NCBI RefSeq assembly: GCF_018138385.1
Contig: NZ_JAGSIE010000012.1
Location: 28,449 to 92,448 of the forward strand
Direction: 5' to 3'
Source of the DNA: Allobacillus saliphilus
Lineage (GTDB): Bacteria > Bacillota > Bacilli > Bacillales > Alkalibacillaceae
DNA: 64,000 nt
This document shows, piece by piece, positions 42,002 through 53,595 of the stretch. Made by a program: the position numbers and the translations under genes. Every line of letters begins with the position of its first letter. Position 1 is the first letter of the stretch. Below the pieces are notes generated by a model that did not search any database, was not told where the DNA came from, and saw nothing but the letters and a program-made list of their open reading frames with translations.

Positions 42002-42079
42002 TTATGCTCCAAGTGTCTTTTTTCCACGAAGCAACTTTTTTAAACGCTTTCTCAGTTTTTCTCGTAAACGCTTTAACAT
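42002..42079 (-). CDS. possible 25-aa cationic amphipathic peptide
   Basis: ATG at 42079 with AAGGAG 11 nt upstream; TAA at 42002-42004. The peptide starts MLKRLREKLRKRLKKLLRGK and has 12 Lys/Arg in 25 residues with Leu at positions 2, 5, 9, 13, 16, 17, forming one hydrophobic face. It lies between def and rpoY on the same strand. It may be a small RNA- or membrane-binding protein or a chance frame. No homologue is known to me. Confidence 0.45.
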   Translation of the reverse strand: MLKRLREKLRKRLKKLLRGKKTLGA

Positions 42080-42265
42080 GGCGACATACGCTCCTTAATG
42101 TATGACGTAAATCCAACAAACGATTGCTGAGAAAAAAAGAATACTACATTACATTTTCCTATCGTTATTATCCACTTATTATTTCCATTATATACTTTTC
42201 TGTATCATATTTGAAACAATAAATCGATTGTTTCAGAAAAAGTATTATGGAGATTCAATGGACTG

Positions 42266-42823
42266 CTATAGTTCGTCAACGGATACTGCATTATCAGGTG
42301 GTGTCATCGGGTCGTTTTTATCGATGTGATCATAAAACATGACACCGTTTAAGTGATCGATTTCATGCTGAAATACAACAGCGGCATACCCTTTGAGACG
42401 TAGTTTGATGTCTTCGCCTTCAAGCGTTGTTGCTTTCACTGTAATTCTTGCATAACGTGGTACAATTCCAGGTACATCCCTGTCAACACTTAAACAGCCT
42501 TCTCCACCAGGCAAATAGGTTTGTTCCACTGAATGACTAATGATTCTAGGGTTGAATAATCCATAGCTATAAAGTCGTTCGTTATGATCTGAAAAATGAA
42601 CAGCGATCATCCGTTTGGATATACCGAGCTGAGGAGCAGCCAAGCCAACACCACTTCTTAGATCATATTTTTCAATCATTTCTTCGTCTTGACTATTCTT
42701 GATAAATTGAAGCATTTTCGTTAACAGTTCTTTTTCTTCTTCCGTAGCTGGAAGGTTCACTTTAGTGGCTTTTATACGTAGGGATTCATGTCCTTCCCGA
42801 ACAATATCTTTCATCGTTAGCAT
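42266..42823 (-). CDS. def: peptide deformylase
   Basis: Peptide deformylase of 185 aa that removes the formyl group from nascent proteins. The three metal/catalytic motifs are present: [16 protein letters not shown] and QHEIDHLNG. The insertion around residues 40-60 and overall length fit the Gram-positive type (YkrB/DefB). AAGGAGATG lies upstream of the ATG. Position between rpoY/rnjA and ykyA-pdh matches B. subtilis. Confidence 0.97.
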   Translation of the reverse strand: MLTMKDIVREGHESLRIKATKVNLPATEEEKELLTKMLQFIKNSQDEEMIEKYDLRSGVGLAAPQLGISKRMIAVHFSDHNERLYSYGLFNPRIISHSVEQTYLPGGEGCLSVDRDVPGIVPRYARITVKATTLEGEDIKLRLKGYAAVVFQHEIDHLNGVMFYDHIDKNDPMTPPDNAVSVDEL

Positions 42824-42943
42824 ACGATTTCATCTCCTTGCTTGTTGTCTTATATGTATGAATGGTAAGATTAAATATTGAATTTACCGTTTAAATCTCG
42901 CTTTACATATTTTATCATATATTTATTGGATTCATAATAAAAT

Positions 42944-42964
42944 GTATTCCAAATATAGGAATAC
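42944..42964. promoter_or_regulatory. inverted repeat GTATTCC-N7-GGAATAC in the ykyA promoter
   Basis: Perfect 7-bp arms at 42944-42950 and 42958-42964, just upstream of TATAAT at 42972-42977 and over the expected -35 position. A repressor site is likely by position; the protein is unknown. Confidence 0.5.
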
Positions 42965-43022
42965 TTTATGTTATAATAGCGAAAAGGAAATGATATGTAG
43001 ACAGGAAGGAAGAGACACATAC

Positions 43023-43682
43023 ATGAAGAAATTATTACTATCCATAAGTATCCTGATTTTAAGTATCACACTTGTAGGTTGTAACAGTAGTGATCAAACA
43101 AAAGAAGAAATTTACAACCATCTGGAAGAAGCCGTTCAACAAGAAAAGGATTTTCAGGAAGCACAAAATGAACTTGTTGAAGTTGAAAAAGATGAAAATA
43201 AGTTATATGAGCAAATGATAGAGATTAATATGGAAGAAATTGACCAAGTGAAGGAAAAGGCAGAAAAGGCGAAAGAACTTTCTCAAGAACGAAAACAGAT
43301 TATGGAAAAAGAAATGGAAAGTATCAAAGCAGGAAAAGAAGAGTTTGATAAAATACAGCCTCTAGTTGAAGAATTAGAAAATGAAGAGCCAAAGAATCAA
43401 GCAAATGAGATGATTGAAGTCATGGAAAATCGTTATAAATCATTTGCTGAACTCCATGAAACTTATTTATCATCCATTGAAAGTGATCAAAAGCTATATG
43501 ATTTGCTTATGGACGAAGAGCTGGATAAAGAAACCTTAGATGAGCAAGTGAATGAAATCAATCAAAAGTATGAAAAAATCACAACTCATCAAGAAGAATT
43601 TAATGAATTGACGAACCAATTCAACGAACTGAAAAAGCAATTATATGAAAAGCTTGAATTAGATGTTCAATACGAAGAATAA
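43023..43682 (+). CDS. ykyA: YkyA-family lipoprotein
   Basis: Lipoprotein of 219 aa: signal MKKLLLSISILILSITLVGC with lipobox LVGC (Cys20), then a nearly all-helical, Glu/Lys-rich coiled coil. It corresponds in position and type to YkyA of B. subtilis, between def and pdhA; function unknown. The ATG at 43023 follows GGAAGGAAGAG. The promoter has TATAAT at 42972-42977, and a terminator closes the unit, so it is not part of the pdh operon. Confidence 0.85.
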   Translation: MKKLLLSISILILSITLVGCNSSDQTKEEIYNHLEEAVQQEKDFQEAQNELVEVEKDENKLYEQMIEINMEEIDQVKEKAEKAKELSQERKQIMEKEMESIKAGKEEFDKIQPLVEELENEEPKNQANEMIEVMENRYKSFAELHETYLSSIESDQKLYDLLMDEELDKETLDEQVNEINQKYEKITTHQEEFNELTNQFNELKKQLYEKLELDVQYEE

Positions 43683-43696
43683 ACGGGATTTAGTAA

Positions 43697-43731
43697 AAAG
43701 CTCGAACGAATTAAAATCGTTCGAGCTTTAA
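43697..43731 (+). terminator. terminator after ykyA
   Basis: AAAGCTCGAACGA / TCGTTCGAGCTTT with 7-nt loop; T-poor tail. Confidence 0.88.
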
Positions 43732-43925
43732 TTATTGTCCACGCTCGAGTAGCGTAGGTCTTAAATCAAGATCAATGGCAATTTAGTTACGATTATCTTC
43801 CAGTTTCACATAAAGTCTGCAAGTCTGTTATATCACAGAGGTTAATGCCCATTATAACAGATAAATGTATTTTACCTCTTGGAAAGATTCAGAAAAATGC
43901 TTGGTCGCTTGATAAACAAATACAA

Positions 43926-43953
43926 TTGACGAGTGAGACCTTTATGTTATAGA
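43926..43953 (+). promoter_or_regulatory. promoter of the pdhABCD operon
   Basis: TTGACG (43926-43931), 16-nt spacer with TG extension, TATAGA (43948-43953). The transcript would have a leader of about 150 nt. The rest of 43732-44114 shows no gene. Confidence 0.65.
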
Positions 43954-44093
43954 CTATTCTATGGAATCTTGTATCATTAAAAATCATCTTTTGTATGAAA
44001 CAGTTTATTTGATTAAAACGTAGCACGAAAGGGTAAATATAAAAGATGAAGTTTAGTATGAGGAACGTTAGCCAAACTATGGAAAGAATATAA

Positions 44094-45203
<1,110 letters not shown>

Positions 45204-45206
45204 ACA

Positions 45207-46184
45207 ATGGCTGAAATGACTATGATTCAAGCAATAACTGATGCCTTACGCACAGAGTTGAAGAACGATGACAATGTGCTCGTTTTTGGTGAGGACGTTG
45301 GCCAAAATGGTGGTGTATTTCGTGCTACTGAAGGCTTACAAGACGAGTTCGGAGAAGAGAGAGTTTTTGATACGCCATTGGCTGAATCAGGAATTATTGG
45401 TATGGCTGTCGGTTTATCAACACAAGATTATCGACCAGTACCGGAAATTCAGTTCTTCGGCTTTGTTTTCGAAGCGATGGATGCAGTTGTAGGTCAAGCT
45501 GCTCGTATGCGTTATCGTTCTGGAGGTAGATGGCATGCGCCAATTACAATCCGCTCACCATTTGGTGGTGGCGTACACACACCAGAACTTCACGCGGACA
45601 GCTTGGAAGGATTTATGACACAGGCACCTGGTCTTCGTGTCGTTATTCCATCAGGACCATATGATGCGAAAGGGCTACTAATTTCTTCAATCCGAAATAA
45701 CGATCCTGTTATTTTCTTGGAGCACATGAAGCTGTATCGTTCTTTCCGTGAAGAGGTTCCTGAAGAGGAATATACAATTGATTTGGATAAAGCAAATATT
45801 GTAAAAGAAGGTACCGATATGACGTTGGTTGCTTACGGTGCAATGGTTCACGCTTCCCTTAAAGCAGCAGAAGAATTAGAAGAAGAAGGAATTAGCTGTG
45901 AGGTAATCGACCTTCGTACAGTAAGTCCAATCGATATTGACACAATTTTAGAATCTGTTAAGAAAACAAATCGAGCTATTGTAGTACAAGAAGCTCAGCG
46001 TCAAGCAGGAGTTGCAGCTGGCATTGTTGCTGAAATTCAAGAACGTGCAATCTTGCACTTAGAATCACCTGTTTTCAGAGTAACTGCTCCAGATACGGTA
46101 TATCCATTCTCTCAAGCAGAAGAGGTTTGGTTACCAAATCATCAAGACGTTAAGGAAAAAGTAAAAGAATCTATGAACTTTTAA
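45207..46184 (+). CDS. pdhB: pyruvate dehydrogenase E1 beta subunit
   Basis: E1 beta, 325 aa, which with PdhA decarboxylates pyruvate and passes the acetyl group to E2. Family motifs: [48 protein letters not shown] and the C-terminal [11 protein letters not shown]. It starts 3 nt after pdhA stops, so the two are closely coupled; AAAGGAG of the ribosome site is inside the end of pdhA. Confidence 0.98.
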   Translation: MAEMTMIQAITDALRTELKNDDNVLVFGEDVGQNGGVFRATEGLQDEFGEERVFDTPLAESGIIGMAVGLSTQDYRPVPEIQFFGFVFEAMDAVVGQAARMRYRSGGRWHAPITIRSPFGGGVHTPELHADSLEGFMTQAPGLRVVIPSGPYDAKGLLISSIRNNDPVIFLEHMKLYRSFREEVPEEEYTIDLDKANIVKEGTDMTLVAYGAMVHASLKAAEELEEEGISCEVIDLRTVSPIDIDTILESVKKTNRAIVVQEAQRQAGVAAGIVAEIQERAILHLESPVFRVTAPDTVYPFSQAEEVWLPNHQDVKEKVKESMNF

Positions 46185-46215
46185 TTGAGAATGACAATGA
46201 ATAGGAGGGATTATC

Positions 46216-47511
46216 TTGGCCTTTGAATTTAAACTTCCTGATATCGGTGAAGGAATCCATGAAGGTGAAATTGCCAAGTGGTTTGTCAAAGAAGGCGACC
46301 AAGTAAGCGAAGATGATGTCTTAGCCGAGGTCCAAAACGACAAGGCAGTTGTTGAGATCCCATCTCCGGTTGATGGGACAGTCAAAAAAATCTTTGTTGA
46401 TGAAGGCGAAGTAACGACCGTTGGTACGGTAATTATTACTTTCGATGCAGAAGGTTATGAAGACGACGAATCTGAAGAAGAATCGTCTAAAGAAGAACCA
46501 AAACAAGAAGAGCAACCAGAAGAAAAGAAAGAAGAGCCAAAAGAAGAGAAAACAGCAGATCGCAAACAAGCAGAAACGAGTGATCAATCTGCTGATGATA
46601 ATAAACGCGTTATTGCAATGCCATCTGTTCGTAAATATGCACGAGACAATGACGTGAATATCCAGCAAGTCAGTGGTTCGGGTAAAAATGGTCGAATCTT
46701 GAAAGACGATATTGATCAGTTCTTAAGTGGAGATCAACCTGCTGAAGAAACTCAGCAGACAGAAGAATCTACAGAACAAAAATCTGCACCACAAATGACA
46801 GAAGGTCAATACCCTGAAACACGAGAGAAAATCAGTGGTATTCGCCGCACAATTGCCAATGCAATGGTCAACTCCAAGCGTACAGCGCCACACGTCACGT
46901 TGATGGATGACGTAGACGTTACAGCGTTAGTCGAACACCGTAAAAAATTCAAAGCAATTGCAGAAGAGCAAGATATTAAGCTAACTTATTTACCATATGT
47001 GGTTAAAGCTCTCGTTTCTACATTGAAGAAGTATCCAATTTTGAACGCTTCATTCGATGACGAAACAGAAGAACTTATTTATAAGCATTATTACAATATT
47101 GGAATTGCTGCAGACACAGACCGTGGGCTACTTGTGCCGGTCGTAAAAGATGCTGATCGCAAATCCATGTTTGAAATTTCTGCTGAAATAAATGAGTTGG
47201 CAACCAAAGCACGTGATGGTAAACTTTCCCCAGGGGAGATGAAAGGTGCTTCCTGTTCGATTACGAATATTGGATCAGCAGGTGGACAATGGTTCACTCC
47301 TGTCATTAACCATCCTGAAATGGGTATTTTAGGCATTGGTCGCATCAGTGAGAAACCAGTTGTTCGTGACGGAGAAGTTGTTGTAGCCCCTGTATTAGCA
47401 TTATCTCTAAGCTTTGATCACCGTATGGTTGACGGAGCTACAGCACAACATGCGATGAATCATGTCAAACGATTATTGAACGATCCACAACTAATTATGA
47501 TGGAGGGTTGA
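46216..47511 (+). CDS. pdhC: pyruvate dehydrogenase E2 (dihydrolipoyl acetyltransferase)
   Basis: E2 core subunit of 431 aa. One lipoyl domain with lipoyl-Lys43 ([11 protein letters not shown]), an acidic Glu/Lys-rich linker (about 80-130), the peripheral subunit-binding domain ([15 protein letters not shown]..., about 132-172), a second linker, and the acetyltransferase domain with catalytic His402/Asp406 ([11 protein letters not shown]). Start TTG 46216 after AGGAGGG. Overlaps the ribosome site of pdhD. Confidence 0.97.
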   Translation: MAFEFKLPDIGEGIHEGEIAKWFVKEGDQVSEDDVLAEVQNDKAVVEIPSPVDGTVKKIFVDEGEVTTVGTVIITFDAEGYEDDESEEESSKEEPKQEEQPEEKKEEPKEEKTADRKQAETSDQSADDNKRVIAMPSVRKYARDNDVNIQQVSGSGKNGRILKDDIDQFLSGDQPAEETQQTEESTEQKSAPQMTEGQYPETREKISGIRRTIANAMVNSKRTAPHVTLMDDVDVTALVEHRKKFKAIAEEQDIKLTYLPYVVKALVSTLKKYPILNASFDDETEELIYKHYYNIGIAADTDRGLLVPVVKDADRKSMFEISAEINELATKARDGKLSPGEMKGASCSITNIGSAGGQWFTPVINHPEMGILGIGRISEKPVVRDGEVVVAPVLALSLSFDHRMVDGATAQHAMNHVKRLLNDPQLIMMEG

Positions 47512-47513
47512 TT

Positions 47514-48923
47514 ATGGTAGTAGGAGATTTTCCAGAAGAAGTAGATACGCTAATCGTCGGTGCTGGACCCGGCGGTTACGTTGCAGCAATCCGAGCTGCA
47601 CAAATGGGGCAGAAAGTGACCATTGTAGATAAGGGCAATCTTGGTGGTGTCTGTTTAAATGTAGGCTGTATCCCTTCAAAAGCATTAATTTCAGCAGGTC
47701 ATCGTTATGAGCAAGCATCTGGCTCTGATGACATGGGAATTGTTGCTGAAAAAGTATCTGTTAATTGGGACAAAGTCCAAGAGTGGAAAGGCCAAGTTGT
47801 AAACAAACTAACTGGCGGTGTTGAAAGCTTATTAAAAGCAAATAAAGTAAACATCGTTAAAGGTGAAGCTTACTTCGTTGACCAAAATACAGCAAAAATC
47901 ATGGACGATAAGCAGTCTCAAACGTATAAGTTTAAAAACTGTATTCTTGCAACAGGCTCTAGACCGGTTGAATTAAAACCATTCCCTTATTCTGAGCGCG
48001 TGTTAGACTCTACAGGTGCATTGAACTTAAAAGAAGTTCCAGGAAAAATGGTTGTCATCGGTGGAGGTTATATCGGTACTGAACTTGGTGGCGCGTACGC
48101 AAGCTTTGGTACAGAAGTAACAATCCTTGAAGGTACAAAAGACATCTTGGGTGGATTTGAGAAGCAAATGACTCAATTAGTGAAGAAGCGTCTGAAAGGA
48201 AAAGGCGTTGATATCGTTACAGAAGCTATGGCTCAAGGTGTTGAAGAAACCGACAATGGCGTAAAAGTAACCTATGAAGTAAAAGGTGAAGAAAAGACAG
48301 TTGAAGCTGATTACCTATTGGTAACTGTTGGTCGTCGTCCAAACACTGATGAAATCGGACTTGAAGAAGTTGGCGTAGAGATGGATGATAAAGGCTTAAT
48401 TAAAGTGGATAAACAAGGACGTACGAATATCGATAGCATCTTTGCTATTGGTGACATCGTTGACGGACCTCCACTAGCTCACAAAGCTTCCTATGAAGGG
48501 AAAATTGCGGCTGAAGCAATCAGTGGAGAGAAATCAGAAATTGATTATCTATCTATGCCACTTGTTGTTTTCTCAGATCCTGAACTTGCAAGTGTCGGAT
48601 ACAATGAGAGCGACGCAAAAGAAGCAGGCTACGATGTTAAAGTTTCGAAATTCCCATTCGCCGCTAATGGCCGTGCGTTAAGCTTAAATGACACAGATGG
48701 TTTCGTGAAATTAATTACACGTAAATCAGATGGATTAGTTATTGGTGCTCAAGTTGCTGGTCCAAGTGCTAGTGACTTAATTGCAGAATTAGGACTTGCT
48801 GTTGAAGCTGGAATGACAGCTGAAGACTTAGCATTGACGATTCATGCTCACCCAACACTTGGTGAGACGGTTATGGAAGCAGGCGATCTTGCAATCGGTA
48901 TGCCAATCCATACAATGAAATAA
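47514..48923 (+). CDS. pdhD: dihydrolipoyl dehydrogenase (E3)
   Basis: FAD disulfide oxidoreductase of 469 aa that reoxidises dihydrolipoamide with NAD+. FAD motif [10 protein letters not shown], redox disulfide Cys47/Cys52 (GGVCLNVGC), NAD motif [10 protein letters not shown], and the catalytic His-Glu near the end ([13 protein letters not shown]). The ATG at 47514 is 6 nt after GGAGGG and follows the pdhC stop by 2 nt. Can also serve 2-oxoglutarate dehydrogenase. Confidence 0.98.
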   Translation: MVVGDFPEEVDTLIVGAGPGGYVAAIRAAQMGQKVTIVDKGNLGGVCLNVGCIPSKALISAGHRYEQASGSDDMGIVAEKVSVNWDKVQEWKGQVVNKLTGGVESLLKANKVNIVKGEAYFVDQNTAKIMDDKQSQTYKFKNCILATGSRPVELKPFPYSERVLDSTGALNLKEVPGKMVVIGGGYIGTELGGAYASFGTEVTILEGTKDILGGFEKQMTQLVKKRLKGKGVDIVTEAMAQGVEETDNGVKVTYEVKGEEKTVEADYLLVTVGRRPNTDEIGLEEVGVEMDDKGLIKVDKQGRTNIDSIFAIGDIVDGPPLAHKASYEGKIAAEAISGEKSEIDYLSMPLVVFSDPELASVGYNESDAKEAGYDVKVSKFPFAANGRALSLNDTDGFVKLITRKSDGLVIGAQVAGPSASDLIAELGLAVEAGMTAEDLALTIHAHPTLGETVMEAGDLAIGMPIHTMK

Positions 48924-48938
48924 ACTGTGAAATAAATG

Positions 48939-48990
48939 AAAACACACCAACCCAGTTAAGCCCTACGGTTTGCTGGTTGGTGTGTTTTTT
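48939..48990 (+). terminator. terminator of the pdh operon
   Basis: AAAACACACCAACC / GGTTGGTGTGTTTT perfect 14-bp stem, T run behind. Confidence 0.93.
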
Positions 48991-49411
48991 CATAGTATTC
49001 TGTTGGGTATTATTGCACGCCCTTCTATAAATACGAGTAAATACTCTACGAAATGGTATTGGATTCGAAGAGCATTTTTTTACTTATAAACAAAAACCAC
49101 CTCGAACAAAATACAAAACATAGTTCGAGGTGGTTTCAAAAACAAATTAGATTATCCTGTAGCCAGCAAATTATGAGGATGAACTTTACCTTGTAAAACC
49201 TCCTGCAGCGAGCTGTTAATATAAAGCGGAGAGTCATGTAATGGGCTTTCCGCTTTATATTTGCTTCTATTAAAAAAGAAGCATGAGATTTCTATCACGC
49301 AATTAAAAAAGAAGCACACTTTGTATTATACCCAAAAAAAGAGATGGAGTAATTATTAATGACTAACAACCCAATCCGTTCGTTAATGATTATCGGGTGA
49401 GAAACTTCCAT
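48991..49411. other. gene-free stretch with hairpins after pdhD
   Basis: Contains the hairpin AAACCACCTCGAAC / GTTCGAGGTGGTTT (49094-49136), the hairpin AAAGCGGA / TCCGCTTT (about 49223-49255) and a 15-nt direct repeat ATTAAAAAAGAAGCA near 49269 and 49304. No frame with a ribosome site was found. Looks like decayed sequence with two terminator-like elements. Confidence 0.5.
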
Positions 49412-49440
49412 AAAAAAAAGATGAAGCTCGTCGCTTCATC
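49412..49440 (-). terminator. terminator of the BCCT transporter gene
   Basis: On the minus strand GATGAAGC-GACGA-GCTTCATC followed by eight T. Confidence 0.9.
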
Positions 49441-49518
49441 CAATAAGTACAAAATTGATTGATTTTAGTGTTTTTAGAATATCTTTTATTAAATGAATGT
49501 TCTGTTCTAAATCACTCG

Positions 49519-51072
49519 TTATATTCGCTCAGTTGGTTCATTTCTTCTTCGTCTTTTGAGTGGAGCATTCCTTGCTTCTTCCCTAAATACTTTGACTAAT
49601 GAGAAGATCACCATCAGTAAGATAAACACGAACGGAAAGGCTGCTAAGATTGAAGCGGTTTGCAATGCACCTAATCCTCCTTGCCATAGTAACACGGCAG
49701 CCGTTGCTGACTGTACCAATCCCCAAGCAAGTTTCACTCGAACATGTGGGTTCAAACTACCGCCTGTCGTTTGCATACCTAGAACGAATGTTGCTGAATC
49801 TGCAGAAGTAATGAAAAATGTACTAATCAATAAAATCGCTAGTAACGATGTAATGAACGACAATGGATAGTTTTCAAAAACAGTGAATAACGCGATTTCA
49901 GCCCCTTGATCATTAACCACTGACATAATATCCATTCCTTGGTGATATTCCAAAGAAATAGCAGATCCGCCGAAAACAGCGAACCACAATGCACCAAAAA
50001 TTGTAGGAACTAATAATACACCAATAACAAATTCTCTGACCGTACGTCCTCTAGAGACACGGGCGATGAACATTCCAACGAATGGTGCCCAAGCGATCCA
50101 CCATGCCCAATAGAACATCGTCCAATTTTGTAGCCATACTGCATTTTCTGAATTAAACGGTGTTGTTCTAAAGCTCATGGACGGAAGGTTTTGAACGTAC
50201 CCACCTAATGAAGTTGTAAAGAAATTCATGATGAAATTCGTTGGTCCAGCGAATAATAAGAAGAACATTAGGATGAAAGCAAAGATAATATTCGTTGTGC
50301 TTAGAATTCGAATCCCTTTATTCAATCCTGTCGCTGCTGATATCATGAATAAAACAGTGACGACAGCAATGATAATCAATTGAACGACAATTGTGTTACT
50401 GATTGCAGGTACAATAAATCCTAATCCACTAGCTATTTGTTGTGCACCTAAACCAAGAGAAGTCGCTACGCCGAATACTGTCGCAAATACAGCAATTACA
50501 TTGACGACTGTACCATATGCACCGTTCATTCTATCCCCAAATAATGGTTTTAGCGTAGTGCTGATCAAGCCTGGTTCATCTTTTCTGAATTGGAAATAGG
50601 CTAACGCCATTGCTAAAATTGCATAAATCCCCCATGGATGTAGGCCCCAATGGAAAAATGAGAACTGTAGCGCAGTTTTAGCTGCTTCTGTTTCATCCGA
50701 TGTTGCATATGGAGGCATGTTGAAATGTGAAATCGGCTCTGCAGCTCCCCAAAATACAAGACCAATTCCCATACCAGCACTAAATAACATTCCAAACCAA
50801 GTTAAATAGTTATATTCCGGTTCGTCATCATCTTTTCCTAACTTGATATTCCCGTACTTCGAAACAACTAAGAATATCGCAAAAATCAAGAATGAAGTTG
50901 CTGAAAGTAAGTAAAACCAACCGAACTTATCAACAATAAAACCTTGGATATTAGTCGTGATATTATTTAAGTTCCAAGTCGGTAGGATGCTTGAAGGAAT
51001 AATCCCCCAAACGATAAATAAAAGTGCTATTAATAATGAAATATAAAAAACTCTCGTTACTTTTCTCTTCAA
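49519..51072 (-). CDS. opuD: BCCT-family glycine betaine transporter (OpuD-like)
   Basis: Betaine/carnitine/choline transporter of 517 aa with twelve helices. Marks: LFSAGMGIGLVFWGAAEP, FHWGLHPWGIYA, the aromatic box FYWAWWIAWAPFVGMFIARVSRG and FFITSADSATFVLGMQT. It should import glycine betaine or a related solute with Na+ under salt stress. Most like B. subtilis OpuD over its length; whether it takes ectoine cannot be judged. The C-terminus is short and basic (NAPLKRRRRNEP), a possible osmosensing tail. Confidence 0.93.
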   Translation of the reverse strand: MKRKVTRVFYISLLIALLFIVWGIIPSSILPTWNLNNITTNIQGFIVDKFGWFYLLSATSFLIFAIFLVVSKYGNIKLGKDDDEPEYNYLTWFGMLFSAGMGIGLVFWGAAEPISHFNMPPYATSDETEAAKTALQFSFFHWGLHPWGIYAILAMALAYFQFRKDEPGLISTTLKPLFGDRMNGAYGTVVNVIAVFATVFGVATSLGLGAQQIASGLGFIVPAISNTIVVQLIIIAVVTVLFMISAATGLNKGIRILSTTNIIFAFILMFFLLFAGPTNFIMNFFTTSLGGYVQNLPSMSFRTTPFNSENAVWLQNWTMFYWAWWIAWAPFVGMFIARVSRGRTVREFVIGVLLVPTIFGALWFAVFGGSAISLEYHQGMDIMSVVNDQGAEIALFTVFENYPLSFITSLLAILLISTFFITSADSATFVLGMQTTGGSLNPHVRVKLAWGLVQSATAAVLLWQGGLGALQTASILAAFPFVFILLMVIFSLVKVFREEARNAPLKRRRRNEPTERI

Positions 51073-51294
51073 TGTTAAACCCTCCTATTGAACCAGTAAA
51101 ACGACATTATTTTAAGAACACATCCTCCATTGAACCAAAAATCTTATTGACAATCAAGGGAATTTCATCATAATTAACGTTCTTTTACTTTTACCCTCTT
51201 ACTTATAAAATAACCATTTTACAATAAAATAACTGTTTCATGACAACACTTATCGAGTTATAATAAGGTTAATACATATATAGGAGGACATCCA

Positions 51295-52179
51295 TTGAAA
51301 ACGAAATACACCGTTGTAATACTACTCATTTTATTATTCGTTGTAGGCTGTCAGACAAATGACGAAACAGAGCTAAACAATCCAACATCTGAATCAACAC
51401 AAAACTCATCAGAAGATCCTGAAAAAACCGTAAAAGAAGTAGATGAGGAAGAAACAGAAAACAGTGAAGTGGAAGATTCTGAAGAAACGAAGGAAGAAGA
51501 TCAAACAAAAGACGAGGCAAGTGATATAGAAAAACAAAAACAAACGCCTAAATATAAAATGAACGATATATTTGGCTTTGATCCAATCGATGATGCGGAC
51601 GAGCGAGTAGTTTTGATGACAATTGATGATGCACCGGATCAACATGCAGTTGAAATGGCTGAGATTTTAACTGAAATGAATGTACCAGCAATTTTCTTTG
51701 TTAATGGACATTTTATTGAATCAGAAGAAGAGAAAGAAGCGTTAAAAAAAATTCATGAAATGGGCTTTGCAATCGGAAACCATACGTACGACCATAAGAA
51801 TTTAAAAGAATTAACAGAAGAAGAACAAAGAGAGCAAATTGTTCCACTAAGTGATGAAATTGAAAAAATTATTGGTGAGCGTCCAATATTTTTCAGAGCT
51901 CCACATGGTGCCAACACGGATTATGCGAAAGAACTTGTCAAAGAAGAGGGCATGCTGTTGATGAATTGGTCATTTGGTTATGATTTTAAAGCGGATTATA
52001 TGGATAAAGAGGCTCTAACAACGATTATGTTAGAAACCGAATTATTAGGGAATGGATCTAACCTTCTAATGCATGATCGTGAGTGGACAAAAGAAGCATT
52101 GCCAGATATTATTACTGGTTTGAGAGATAAAGGGTTTGGTTTTATTGATCCGACTGAAATCCAAACAATTGAATCGTAA
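51295..52179 (+). CDS. polysaccharide deacetylase-family lipoprotein
   Basis: Lipoprotein of 294 aa: signal with lipobox VVGC (Cys19), a very acidic Glu/Ser/Thr linker (about 20-85) and a NodB domain. Catalytic elements: TIDDAP (in place of TFDDGP, both Asp kept), GNHTYDH (metal His), RAPHGA (in place of RPPYG) and LLMHD. It should deacetylate peptidoglycan or another wall polymer outside the cell. Start TTG 51295 after AGGAGG. The acidic linker fits a salt-adapted surface protein. Confidence 0.9.
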   Translation: MKTKYTVVILLILLFVVGCQTNDETELNNPTSESTQNSSEDPEKTVKEVDEEETENSEVEDSEETKEEDQTKDEASDIEKQKQTPKYKMNDIFGFDPIDDADERVVLMTIDDAPDQHAVEMAEILTEMNVPAIFFVNGHFIESEEEKEALKKIHEMGFAIGNHTYDHKNLKELTEEEQREQIVPLSDEIEKIIGERPIFFRAPHGANTDYAKELVKEEGMLLMNWSFGYDFKADYMDKEALTTIMLETELLGNGSNLLMHDREWTKEALPDIITGLRDKGFGFIDPTEIQTIES

Positions 52180-52190
52180 ATAAGATGGAG

Positions 52191-52246
52191 CTGTCTGTTC
52201 AACTCAACCATTTTTTCGAAGATGGTGGAAGAGCAGGCAGTTTTTT
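52191..52246 (+). terminator. terminator after the deacetylase gene
   Basis: CTGTCTG / CAGGCAG outer stem with inner ACCAT / ATGGT, then six T. Confidence 0.75.
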
Positions 52247-52341
52247 ATATGTACAGATAGCAATTAACTGATGGTGATTTTTTTAATCATTTGAATTTAA
52301 TGATATTATGAAAACAGAATATCTAAGCAGGAGGTACGACT

Positions 52342-53307
52342 ATGAAAACTAGATTAACGGATTTACTTCAGATTGAACTGCCGATTATTCAAGGTGGATT
52401 AGCTCATTTGGCATATGCTGACCTTGCCGCAGCCGTTTCCAATGCTGGCGGTTTAGGACAAATTACTGCGATGAGCTTGGATAACGAAGAAGCATTGAGG
52501 GAAGAAATACAAAAAGTAAAACAATTAACCGATAAACCATTTGGTATAAACTTTGCGATTGGACAACACGGTCGACCATTTGAACATATGGTGCAAGTAG
52601 CTTTAGATGAAAATGTGCCAGTTATATCTGTAACAGGTGGTAATCCTAAGCCTGTATTGGAAATGTTTCAAGGAACAAATACAAAAAAATTGGTTTTGGT
52701 TGCAGCGAAAAGACAAGCAGAGAAAGCAGAAGAGCTAGGTGCAGACGCAGTGATGGTTGTTGGTTATGAAGGTGGAGGACACTTGGGAAGAGATCATATC
52801 GGAAACTTTGTACTTATTCCTGAAGTTGTCCAAGCAGTTGATATACCCGTAGTAGCTTCCGGGGGAATTAGTGATGGTAAAGGATTAATGGCTGCATTGT
52901 CATTTGGTGCTGAAGGAATTGAGATGGGAACCCGATTTATTGCGACAAAAGAGTGCGTCCATGCAAGTGAAGCTTATAAACAAGCAATCTTAGATGCCGG
53001 AGCTCAGTCGACTGTATTAATCAAAGAAACAATTGGGGCACCAGCTCGTGCGCTACGAAATGATTGGACTGATAAAATTTTGGAGTTGGAACAGGATAAT
53101 GTCGGTTATGAAGGCTTGAAGGACTATATTAGTGGGAAAGCCAACAAAAGATTTGCTCAAGAAGGACAAGTTGATGAAGGGTTTGTCTGGGCTGGACAAG
53201 TCGCATGGCGAATACAAGACATTCCGTCCGTTCAGGAGTTATTTAATCAATTGATTGATGAAGTAGATGAAATTCAACAACGATTAACTAAAATTACGAC
53301 AAAATAG
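52342..53307 (+). CDS. nitronate monooxygenase / FabK-like flavoprotein
   Basis: FMN-dependent TIM-barrel enzyme of 321 aa. The start LPIIQGGLAHLAYADLAAAVSNAGGLG, GYEGGGHLGRDHIG (flavin and substrate loop) and VVASGGISDGKGL, EGIEMGTRF are typical of the 2-nitropropane dioxygenase family. Members either oxidise nitronates or act as enoyl-ACP reductase II (FabK); sequence alone does not decide, and nitronate detoxification is the default name. It is 15 nt before yktA and likely cotranscribed. AGGAGG precedes the ATG. Confidence 0.87.
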   Translation: MKTRLTDLLQIELPIIQGGLAHLAYADLAAAVSNAGGLGQITAMSLDNEEALREEIQKVKQLTDKPFGINFAIGQHGRPFEHMVQVALDENVPVISVTGGNPKPVLEMFQGTNTKKLVLVAAKRQAEKAEELGADAVMVVGYEGGGHLGRDHIGNFVLIPEVVQAVDIPVVASGGISDGKGLMAALSFGAEGIEMGTRFIATKECVHASEAYKQAILDAGAQSTVLIKETIGAPARALRNDWTDKILELEQDNVGYEGLKDYISGKANKRFAQEGQVDEGFVWAGQVAWRIQDIPSVQELFNQLIDEVDEIQQRLTKITTK

Positions 53308-53322
53308 GAGTGAATGAATATT

Positions 53323-53589
53323 ATGGAATACAGCTATCCAATCGATCCTGATTGGACTACAGAAGAGATTGTCAATGTGGTCGAATTGTTTCAGAAGGTT
53401 GAAGAAGCATACGAGCAAGGAACGAATACGAAGGAAGTATTACACGCCTATAATGAATTTAAAAAAGTCGTTCCTTCAAAAGCTGAAGAGAAAACATTGT
53501 TTAAAGAGTTTGAGAAAAAATCAGGATTTATACCTTATCAAGTGATTCAAAAGGCAAAGGCAGCGGATCATGAAACGATAAAAATGTAG
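53323..53589 (+). CDS. yktA: UPF0223 protein YktA
   Basis: Small protein of 88 aa beginning MEYSYPIDPDWTTEEIVNVV, with FKKVVPSKAEEKTLFKEFEK and SGFIPYQVIQKAK: UPF0223 (YktA). Helical, cytosolic, function unknown. The ATG at 53323 is 10 nt after TAGGAGTG; the in-frame ATG at 53314 is too close to it. Followed by the MITE-like repeat. Confidence 0.93.
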   Translation: MEYSYPIDPDWTTEEIVNVVELFQKVEEAYEQGTNTKEVLHAYNEFKKVVPSKAEEKTLFKEFEKKSGFIPYQVIQKAKAADHETIKM

Positions 53590-53595
53590 AAATTG

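Noticed and set aside
46321..46668. 115-codon minus-strand frame inside pdhC
   Set aside because: Phe-rich shadow of the Glu/Lys-rich linker of E2.
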